NCBI GenBank assembly: GCA_013813075.1
Contig: JACCSI010000569.1
Coordinates: forward strand, 1-5,172
Reading direction: 5' to 3'
DNA length: 5,172 nt
Source of the DNA: Acidobacteriota bacterium
GTDB taxonomy: Bacteria > Acidobacteriota > Vicinamibacteria > Vicinamibacterales > UBA2999
The notes beneath the pieces are model-generated. The model had not been told where the DNA came from, ran no database searches, and saw nothing but the letters and a program-made list of their open reading frames with translations. Made by a program: the position numbers and the translations under genes. The first letter of the stretch is position 1. Each line of letters begins with the position of its first letter. This document shows, piece after piece, positions 1-5,172 of this stretch.

Positions 1-90
1 GCCGAGCGCACTCAGGCGGAGGCCATCGCGCGGACACACGCCGAGGGCTACAAGGTGATCAACAACATCTCGGTTAGTCCCCGTCCCTAA
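1..90 (+). CDS. 3' end of a probable BON-domain protein (partial)
   Basis: Frame 1 is open from the window edge to a TAA at 88..90, giving 29 residues that start AERTQAEAIAR and end in VSPRP. The pattern A..IA....GY.VIN.ISV resembles the last helix and strand of a BON domain, where an Ala-rich 'A..iA....GV..V.N.l.V' stretch closes the fold. BON domains occur in periplasmic or envelope proteins and are thought to bind membranes or other envelope parts. The rest of the gene is outside the window, so length, signal peptide and domain number cannot be judged. It is convergent with the minus-strand protease cluster, with 76 nt between the two stop codons, so it is not part of that operon. The call rests on a short motif and could be wrong; that it is a coding end is likely but not certain. 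Confidence 0.5.
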   Translation, partial: AERTQAEAIARTHAEGYKVINNISVSPRP

Positions 91-166
91 GCCGAGGAAG
101 ACCCGCATTGGATGATCACCTGCGCCCTCGCGTGAACGTCTTCGTTACTCAGTCGGCCACCTAGGT
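91..166. other. convergent intergenic spacer, no clear terminator
   Basis: These 76 nt separate the stop of the plus-strand partial gene (TAA, 88..90) from the stop of the last minus-strand protease gene (TAA on the minus strand, 167..169). A shared bidirectional terminator would be expected here. The best local hairpin is a 6-bp stem with one bulged base at about 132..148 and a 4-nt loop, with no T-run on either side. I therefore see no convincing rho-independent terminator; termination may be Rho-dependent or use a weak hairpin. Confidence 0.5.
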
Positions 167-1750
167 TTACCCGGCGTAGGCGGCGCCGACCATGATCCGG
201 CGGATGCGGCACCACGGTGAACCGTGCGACGGATGGTTGATTTGGACCGGCTGACCCTTGGCATCTCCGGTGGTGCCAAACATCTCCCAGCTTTCCTTCC
301 CCGAGATCGCGTCGAGGTTCTGCCAGAAGTCGGTCGTGATGGCGTTATACGTGACGTCGCTGACCATCCGCGTCCTCTTGCCGTTCTTCACCTCCCAGAA
401 CGCGTCGCCACCGAACTGGCCGTTGAAGCGCTGCTGGTCGATCGAGTAACTGCCGCGTCCGTCGATGAGCACCCCGTCCTTGGTGTCGGCAATGATTTCT
501 TCCGGCGTGGGCGATCCCGGAGGCCCCGCATCGACATGCACATTGGGCATGCGGAGGAAGGGATAGTTGCGCCACGAGGTCGCAAACGTGCACCCTCGCG
601 AATGCGTCTCGCCGATGTAGTGGGCAGTTTCTCGGTTGGTCTGCAGTCCCACCAGAATCCCCTCGCGCACGAGGGGCCACTCCTGTGATTTAACCCCGTC
701 GTCGTCGTAGCCCACCGTACACATGCCGCCCGCGATTGTGCGATCCGCAGTAACGTTGAACAGCTTCGACCCGTATTTCATCTTGCCAAGGTCGCTGATC
801 TTGACGAAGCTGGTGCCTGCGTAATTCGCCTCGTAGCCGACAATCCGATCGAGCTCCGTGGCGTGTGCGACGATCTCGTGAATCGTCAACATCGCCTGCG
901 ATGGCGTCATGACGAGGTCTTTGAGGCCGACCCCGACCGGCGGTGCCGTGCAGTGCTCGGCCGCTTCGGCGGCGATCCGCTCCACGTTCTCGAGCATCTT
1001 GCCTTCCAGCGCGATCTCGTAGCCGCCCGTTTTTGGCGGCACGGTAAACGTGCGCTGCTTGACTTGGTTGCCCTTGCGCGCGGTCACGTTGAAGCTTGGA
1101 AACGTGCGCCACAGTTCCTGCTCGATGACCGACCCCTCGGACGTGGCCAGGTACTTCCACTCGAAGTCGAACGCGATCTGCGACTGCACCCGCATGACGT
1201 CGGGCTGCTTGAGCGCGGCCTCATTGATCTTCATGAGGAACGCGATCTTGTCGTCGAGCGTCACGGTGTCCGGATTGACCTTGACTGGCACTTCCCAGTA
1301 ATCGATGTAGGTGTCGGTCGGCGCCAGGCGGACTTCGAAACGCTTGCTGATGGCGCTGGCCTTGGCGACGTCGGTCGCCTGTGCCGCGATCTTCTTGACT
1401 TCGTCCTCGGTGACGAAGGGGCTGCTGGCGAACCCCCAGACACCGCTGTGGATGACGCGCACACCAAAGCCGGCGCTTTCCTCTCGGCCACCGCCGCCAA
1501 AGCCGCCACCGCCGGTGACAATCCGGTCGCGCACGCCGATTGCGTCGCTCACGTTACGCGTGAAGCGCACGTCGGCATAGGAACAGCCAAGACGCTTGGC
1601 TTCTCCGAGCGCAATGTCCGACAAGCCCTTGAACCTCGATTCGAGGACACGCTGGCGCGGCGACTGCGCGAGCAGGTCCGCGACCAGGTCACTGGCGTAC
1701 AAGCCGACGCCGACGGCGCCCATTGTCTTGACAAAATCACGGCGTTTCAT
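167..1750 (-). CDS. Tat-exported TldD-family metalloprotease, paralog B
   Basis: The 527-residue protein is a TldD-type (peptidase U62) zinc metalloprotease, the catalytic half of a TldD/TldE heterodimer. Residues 1-30 form a twin-arginine signal (KRRDFVK, then a Gly/Ala-rich hydrophobic stretch ending near DLLAQ), so the mature enzyme should act outside the cytoplasm. The N-terminal TldD domain follows, with GCSYADVRF at 55-63 and a GFGVRVIHSGVWGFAS stretch near 94-109. The catalytic motif HEIVAH is at 291-296, followed by LDRIVGYEANYAG. The C-terminal domain has TVGYDDDGV at 345-353, SIDQQRFNGQFGGDAFWE at 436-453 and DAKGQ...NHPSHGS at 496-511. E. coli TldD has about 481 residues, so the extra length is largely the signal and N-terminal segment. 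Oddities are a GGGGFGGGG run at 80-88 and no Cys at the E. coli C454 position. The ATG at 1750 is fixed by the Tat motif and a strong ribosome binding site. It is last in the operon, 36 nt after tldE. The substrate is unknown. Confidence 0.94.
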   Translation of the reverse strand: MKRRDFVKTMGAVGVGLYASDLVADLLAQSPRQRVLESRFKGLSDIALGEAKRLGCSYADVRFTRNVSDAIGVRDRIVTGGGGFGGGGREESAGFGVRVIHSGVWGFASSPFVTEDEVKKIAAQATDVAKASAISKRFEVRLAPTDTYIDYWEVPVKVNPDTVTLDDKIAFLMKINEAALKQPDVMRVQSQIAFDFEWKYLATSEGSVIEQELWRTFPSFNVTARKGNQVKQRTFTVPPKTGGYEIALEGKMLENVERIAAEAAEHCTAPPVGVGLKDLVMTPSQAMLTIHEIVAHATELDRIVGYEANYAGTSFVKISDLGKMKYGSKLFNVTADRTIAGGMCTVGYDDDGVKSQEWPLVREGILVGLQTNRETAHYIGETHSRGCTFATSWRNYPFLRMPNVHVDAGPPGSPTPEEIIADTKDGVLIDGRGSYSIDQQRFNGQFGGDAFWEVKNGKRTRMVSDVTYNAITTDFWQNLDAISGKESWEMFGTTGDAKGQPVQINHPSHGSPWCRIRRIMVGAAYAG

Positions 1751-1756
1751 TCCTGA

Positions 1757-1763
1757 TCCTCCC
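1757..1763 (-). promoter_or_regulatory. ribosome binding site of TldD paralog B
   Basis: On the minus strand the bases are GGGAGGA, followed by a 6-nt spacer (TCAGGA) and the ATG at 1750..1748. This is a near-perfect Shine-Dalgarno sequence, the strongest of the three in the cluster. It sits in the 36-nt gap after the tldE stop, so the last gene can be translated well without coupling. Confidence 0.8.
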
Positions 1764-1786
1764 GGCAGGTCGACGGCTACTGCGAC

Positions 1787-3142
1787 TCAGACCGCCGGCG
1801 AAATCGAGGTCATCGTGAAATCCTCGATCTTCATTGGCGGCACGAGCGCCGTGCCCGGGTTGTCGTACGCCTCCCCGGTGTGCATCGGCACCGGACGGCC
1901 CAGCATCGTAATGTTGTTGAAGCCGACCGCCGGCGATTCGTTCCAGCGAAAATTCTGAACCGGCGCGACGATCTCGCCGTTCTCAATCAGGAACAGGCCA
2001 TCGCGGGTCATACCGGTATTGAGCAGTGTCTGGTTGTCGACGCCGCGGATATACCAGAAGAAGCTGACGAGCAGCCCGCGTTTGGTCGACTTGATCATCT
2101 CGTCAACGGTCGCGGTGCCGCCCTCCATCACCAGGCTCATCCCCGGCTGCGTGCCGGTGGCCTCCTGCTTTTGACGCGTGGCCCAGTAGCGGTCGTAAAA
2201 CAGGTTCTTGACGACGCCCTTTTCGATCCAGGTAACGCTCTTGGCGGCAAGACCGTCCTGGCCAATCGGCGTCTGGCGGAGAATCGGGTTGCCAATCTCC
2301 GAGCGCAACGTGACGTTCTCGCCAAACACCTTTTCACCGACGCGTGTGCTGCCGCGCTCCTTGCCGCTCATGAAGCTTCGACCTTCTTCGGCCGCGCGGG
2401 CGTTGAGTGCGCCGAGCACCAACGAGAGGAAGCGTGCCGCCGGGCGCGGTTCCAGAATCACGGTGTAGTTACCGGGTTCAATCGCGCGCGGCTTGCGCGA
2501 TTTCAATCCTTTGTCGGCGGCCACTTCCGTGAGCTGTGCGGCGTTGATGTTGGCGATGTCCTTGACGCCAGTGGTTCCGGCCCACCCCGACCCAGTCTGG
2601 TCCGGCGTGCGGCACGTCAAGATGAAGCTCGCCTCTGCATAACGGAAGTAGCCAAACAGCCCGTGCGAATTGGCGAGAGCGTCGGTCCAGTGCAACTTTG
2701 GAATGTAACCGGCGCCGAGCACGCCCTTTTTCTCGCAGATATCTGTGCTGATCTTGACCATTGCCGCCCGCTCGGCCGGCCCGAAGTTGGCCGTCGCCGG
2801 TAGCACCGCGTCAATCTCCACGTACGGCTGCGGGCCTTTCACTGGTTGCATCAGTTCCGGATTGTCCGGCTTGCGCTTCGCCAGTTCCTGGACCTGCTCG
2901 ATCATCCGCACCAAGGAGGCATCGTCGAACTGATGCGTGGTGGCCGATGCCGTTTTCTGCCCGTAATAAACAGTGACGGCCACTTCCTGATCGTGTTCGA
3001 TCAGATTCGCGGTGATGCTCGAGTTGGCGAATCGCGTCGCCGACCGTTCGCCACCAGAGAAGCGGACTTCCACGGCGTCAGCTTTCGCCATGTTGAGCAC
3101 CTTGTCGGTGATCTGCTTAACCTGATCTCGTGAGTAACTCAT
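1787..3142 (-). CDS. tldE: TldE (PmbA)-like partner subunit, no signal peptide
   Basis: The 451-residue protein matches the TldE/PmbA side of the U62 family, close to the usual length of about 450. It has no HExxxH; the aligned region around 230-250 reads EPRPAARFLSLVLGALN. Family hallmarks are GKERGSTRVGEKVFG at 260-274, TGMTRDGLFLIENGEI at 376-391, NFRWNESPAVGFNNI at 397-411, and a C-terminus of the type P.mKi.DF.mtS.s.AV. In E. coli TldE is the non-catalytic partner that completes the substrate channel of TldD. The start is firm: ATG at 3142 has AGGAAG 7 nt upstream, and the same frame reads back to a stop at 3230..3232 with no ATG, GTG or TTG between. The protein therefore begins MSYSRDQVKQ and carries no Sec or Tat signal, unlike both TldD neighbours. 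It lies between them, 64 nt after paralog A and 36 nt before paralog B, which implies one transcript and a shared partner. Confidence 0.94.
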   Translation of the reverse strand: MSYSRDQVKQITDKVLNMAKADAVEVRFSGGERSATRFANSSITANLIEHDQEVAVTVYYGQKTASATTHQFDDASLVRMIEQVQELAKRKPDNPELMQPVKGPQPYVEIDAVLPATANFGPAERAAMVKISTDICEKKGVLGAGYIPKLHWTDALANSHGLFGYFRYAEASFILTCRTPDQTGSGWAGTTGVKDIANINAAQLTEVAADKGLKSRKPRAIEPGNYTVILEPRPAARFLSLVLGALNARAAEEGRSFMSGKERGSTRVGEKVFGENVTLRSEIGNPILRQTPIGQDGLAAKSVTWIEKGVVKNLFYDRYWATRQKQEATGTQPGMSLVMEGGTATVDEMIKSTKRGLLVSFFWYIRGVDNQTLLNTGMTRDGLFLIENGEIVAPVQNFRWNESPAVGFNNITMLGRPVPMHTGEAYDNPGTALVPPMKIEDFTMTSISPAV

Positions 3143-3149
3143 GGATGCG

Positions 3150-3155
3150 CTTCCT
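3150..3155 (-). promoter_or_regulatory. ribosome binding site of tldE
   Basis: The minus strand reads AGGAAG, then 7 nt (CGCATCC), then the ATG at 3142..3140. It supports this start, the only possible one between the in-frame upstream stop at 3230..3232 and the conserved body of the protein. It lies in the 64-nt gap after TldD paralog A, where I see no promoter or strong hairpin. Confidence 0.7.
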
Positions 3156-3206
3156 GCTGTAAACCACGAACGGGAGACTTTGAACGTGGAACTGTCGGCT
3201 CTGCAC

Positions 3207-4799
3207 TCACGAGAACGCCGCCCCCACCATCACCCGGCGGATCAACATGGGCGCCGATCCGTGTGACGGACGATTCGACTGGACGGGTTGACCCTTTGCG
3301 TCCCCGCCCATACCGTGGTGCTCCCACGTCTCGGGCGGCCCGACGGCATCGAGGTTGGCCCAGAAATCCGTGGTGATGGCGTTATAGGTGAAGTCGGTGA
3401 CCATCCGCGTTTTCTTGCCGTTGCGGATCTCCCAGAAGGCGTCGCCGCCAAACTGGCCGTTGTACCGCTGCTGGTCGATGCTGAAGCTGCCCTGGCCTTC
3501 CACGAGCACGCCGTCCTTGATGTCGGCGATCATCTGCTCGGTGGTCGGCGACCCTTGCGGTCCGGGCTCCATCTGCACATTGGGCATCCGCAGGAACGGG
3601 TAATTGCGCCAGTGATTGGCGAACGTACATCCCCGCGAAAACGTTTCGCCAATGTAGTGCGCAGTCTCGCGGTTGGTTTGCAGGCCAACCAGCCTCCCCT
3701 CCCGAATCAGATCCCACTTCTGCGCTTCGACGCCGTCATCGTCATAGCCCACGGTGGACGCGCCGCCGGGATGAGTGCGATCGGCGTAAACGTTCATCAA
3801 TTTCGAGCCGTATTTCAGCCGGCCCAGATCTTTCAGCGTGACAAAGCTCGTACCGGCGTAGTTCGCTTCGTACCCGACGATGCGATCGAGCTCGGTGGGA
3901 TGCGCGATAATTTCGTGCATCGTCAGTGCCGAATGCGACGGCATCAGCACCAGATCTTTCAACCCGCTGCCGATCGGCTTGGCAGTGGCGTGCTCGACCG
4001 CTTCAGCGGCGACACGCGCGGCGTTGCCAGGCAGATCGCTGTCAGTCAGGAACTCGTAACCCTTGGTCTGCGTGCCGGGATTATAGGTGCGAGTCTTGAC
4101 GGTGCCGTCCTTGCGCGCGGTCGCGCTCATGCTGCAGGCGGTGTAATACGAAACCTGCTCGATGAACGAGCCTTCGCTCGTGGCCAGGACCTTCCACTCG
4201 TAATTGAAATTTGCCGCGGCGTTCGCAAACATCACGTCCGGGTTTTTCTGCATCCGCGTGGTCGCGTCAACCAGCAGCGCGATTTTGTCGGCGAGCGGCA
4301 CGTTCCAGGGGTCAACCGTGATTGGGGTCTGCCAGAAGGTGTCGTACGGCTTGACGGGCGCTAACCGCACGTCGAACTTCTTTGACATCGCACTGGCCTT
4401 GGCAACCTCGGTCGCCATGCCGACGATACGCGTGATTTCCGCAGGCGCGACGAGCGGACTGCTGGAGAAACCCCAGACGCCGCTGTGAATGACACGGACA
4501 CCGAAACCGTAGGTGTCTTCGTCGCCGAACTGCCCGAAGCCGATGTTGCCCGTTGTGACGAGTTGGCCGTTGCGGACAGCAATACCGTTCGACCGATTCT
4601 GGGTAAATCGGATGTCCGCATAACTGCAACCTAACCGCTTCGCCTCGCGCAGCGCCTCCTCGGACCAGTTGCGGTATTTCGGATCCTTGACCGGAGACGG
4701 CGCGGCCGGAGATTGACGCGCATAGAGGAGTGACGGGGCCAGGCCCATTCCGAGGGTACCGAGCCCGACTGCACGCGTGAATTCCCGCCGTGTCTGCAT
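3207..4799 (-). CDS. Tat-exported TldD-family metalloprotease, paralog A
   Basis: The 530-residue TldD-type zinc metalloprotease is the first protease gene of the cluster. With the ATG at 4799 it begins MQTRREFTRAVGLG, a clear twin-arginine signal with a hydrophobic core up to about residue 26 (PSLLYA), so export in folded form is expected. A longer reading from a GTG at 4841 adds 14 residues before the Tat motif and overlaps the upstream gene, so the ATG is preferred. Motifs in order are GCSYADIRF at 57-65, GFGVRVIHSGVWGFSS near 98-113, the catalytic HEIIAH at 295-300, TVGYDDDGV at 349-357, SIDQQRYNGQFGGDAFWE at 440-457, and GGDAKGQ...RPSHGS at 498-515. Paralog B matches it along its whole length, most closely after the active site. 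As in B, the distal zinc-ligand Cys of E. coli TldD (CGKEGQ) is absent and the region reads GGDAKGQ; unlike B, there is no Cys after SHGS. It is separated from the upstream gene by 8 nt and from tldE by 64 nt. The substrate is unknown. Confidence 0.94.
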   Translation of the reverse strand: MQTRREFTRAVGLGTLGMGLAPSLLYARQSPAAPSPVKDPKYRNWSEEALREAKRLGCSYADIRFTQNRSNGIAVRNGQLVTTGNIGFGQFGDEDTYGFGVRVIHSGVWGFSSSPLVAPAEITRIVGMATEVAKASAMSKKFDVRLAPVKPYDTFWQTPITVDPWNVPLADKIALLVDATTRMQKNPDVMFANAAANFNYEWKVLATSEGSFIEQVSYYTACSMSATARKDGTVKTRTYNPGTQTKGYEFLTDSDLPGNAARVAAEAVEHATAKPIGSGLKDLVLMPSHSALTMHEIIAHPTELDRIVGYEANYAGTSFVTLKDLGRLKYGSKLMNVYADRTHPGGASTVGYDDDGVEAQKWDLIREGRLVGLQTNRETAHYIGETFSRGCTFANHWRNYPFLRMPNVQMEPGPQGSPTTEQMIADIKDGVLVEGQGSFSIDQQRYNGQFGGDAFWEIRNGKKTRMVTDFTYNAITTDFWANLDAVGPPETWEHHGMGGDAKGQPVQSNRPSHGSAPMLIRRVMVGAAFS

Positions 4800-4807
4800 G
4801 CGTAACT

Positions 4808-5172
4808 TTACCTCAGCCCCGCGCGGCGGCGGAGCCACCACTCACCGCCGAGACAGGCGGCAAACGGAACAATCCACCACGGCGATCGCACCGGCCGACT
4901 TTCCCGTGGTTCACGACGTGCCGGCATCTGCTCGCGCACTCGTGCCGCCAGCCCTGATTCGTCACCAGTTGTCACAACCACCCCGCCGTGGGCCGCCATT
5001 GCCGCCGTCAACACAGGGGGTGGGGCCAACTTGTTCTTCTGCGTCCGATGCCCCGCGGAAATGTGGACACTCGACTTGACCTCTCGTTCACCGGCAGCGT
5101 CTGTGGTGCCAAGCGACTGCTCGCTCAACTTCACAGCAAGATCGCACTCGCCCATGGCCTCGGCTCGGACGG
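4808..5172 (-). CDS. 3' end of a membrane-anchored VWA/aerotolerance-like protein (partial)
   Basis: The frame is open from the right edge to a TAA at 4810..4808 and gives about 120 residues; the true start lies outside the window. The C-terminus has one predicted membrane segment, WWIVPFAACLGGEWWL (4832..4879), followed by the basic tail RRRAGLR. Before it lies AHGGVVVTTGDESGLAAR, then a Pro/Arg-rich linker. A final helix ending in EWWLRRR.GL, preceded by an A..GG......d.s.L segment, is typical as I recall it of large Bacteroides-aerotolerance-type (BatA/VWA or glutamine-amidotransferase-like) membrane proteins common in Acidobacteriota and relatives. That would place a large extracytoplasmic domain upstream, with the tail in the cytoplasm. 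The match is from memory of a short region, so only 'C-terminally anchored membrane protein' is firm. It ends 8 nt before TldD paralog A and is probably in the same operon. Confidence 0.55.
   Translation of the reverse strand, partial: VRAEAMGECDLAVKLSEQSLGTTDAAGEREVKSSVHISAGHRTQKNKLAPPPVLTAAMAAHGGVVVTTGDESGLAARVREQMPARREPRESRPVRSPWWIVPFAACLGGEWWLRRRAGLR
4810..4814 (-). promoter_or_regulatory. weak ribosome binding site of TldD paralog A, touching the upstream stop
   Basis: The minus strand reads GAGGT, then 10 nt, then the ATG at 4799..4797. The site overlaps the last codon and the TAA stop (4810..4808) of the upstream gene. A ribosome finishing that gene would sit on this site, so translation of paralog A is probably coupled to it. 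It supports the ATG start over the upstream GTG at 4841. Confidence 0.55.

Noticed and set aside
53..121. A perfect 9-bp inverted repeat, AGGTGATCA at 53..61 and TGATCACCT at 113..121.
   Set aside because: The 51-nt loop is long, one arm lies in coding sequence, no T-run follows, and the core TGATCA is itself a palindrome, so chance is a fair explanation.
132..148. A short hairpin between the convergent genes as a possible terminator.
   Set aside because: The stem is only 6 bp with a bulge and there is no U-tract on either strand.
863..1756. A 297-codon open frame on the plus strand, antisense to TldD paralog B.
   Set aside because: It lies wholly opposite a gene with clear family motifs, shows no recognisable domain, and long antisense frames are expected in GC-rich coding DNA.
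1880..2803. A 307-codon plus-strand frame opposite tldE.
   Set aside because: Same reasoning: the minus-strand reading has the full TldE motif set, while this frame is His/Arg-rich and has no family features.
3164..3189. A CCACG/CGTGG inverted repeat in the gap upstream of tldE, considered as an attenuator or operator.
   Set aside because: The arms are 5 bp with a 16-nt loop and poor flanking pairing; such pairs are common by chance.
1751..3206. A hidden precursor-peptide gene, since TldD/E matures microcin B17.
   Set aside because: The gaps inside the cluster (36 and 64 nt) are too small, and no modification enzyme or transporter gene is seen in the window.
3288..4364. A 358-codon plus-strand frame opposite TldD paralog A.
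   Set aside because: It mirrors the conserved codons of paralog A, and the matching stretch of paralog B gives a similar antisense frame at 224..688, which marks it as a shadow of the sense code.

Overview
The window carries a compact minus-strand cluster of three genes of the TldD/TldE (PmbA) metalloprotease family. It reads right to left as tldD-like A (3207..4799), tldE-like (1787..3142), then tldD-like B (167..1750). The right edge (4808..5172) holds the 3' end of a fourth minus-strand gene, a protein with a C-terminal membrane anchor that resembles the VWA/aerotolerance-type proteins. The left edge (1..90) holds the last codons of a plus-strand gene that looks like the end of a BON-domain protein and converges on the cluster.

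The DNA is GC-rich with even base use, and coding density is high: gaps inside the cluster are 8, 64 and 36 nt. Tat-exported TldD proteins of this type, with the C-terminal DAKGQ...SHG pattern, next to a TldE remind me of Acidobacteriota and similar soil bacteria. That placement rests on recalled family resemblance only and is weak. Nothing suggests a phage, plasmid or insertion sequence.

In the known system, E. coli TldD and TldE form a heterodimer. TldD supplies the zinc site (HExxxH plus a distal Cys) and TldE is the non-catalytic partner; together they degrade unfolded peptides and mature microcin B17. Here two TldD paralogs both keep HExxxH, and both start with a twin-arginine (Tat) signal. 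The single TldE has no signal peptide, and none could be added, because the upstream frame has a stop and no start codon in between. The simplest reading is one operon making two alternative exported proteases that share one TldE, which may cross the membrane as a folded passenger on TldD. Neither TldD has a Cys at the place of the E. coli third zinc ligand.

There is no gene-free stretch over 300 bases. I saw no RNA gene, CRISPR array, transposon, precursor-peptide gene, convincing promoter or rho-independent terminator. The promoter probably lies beyond the right edge.
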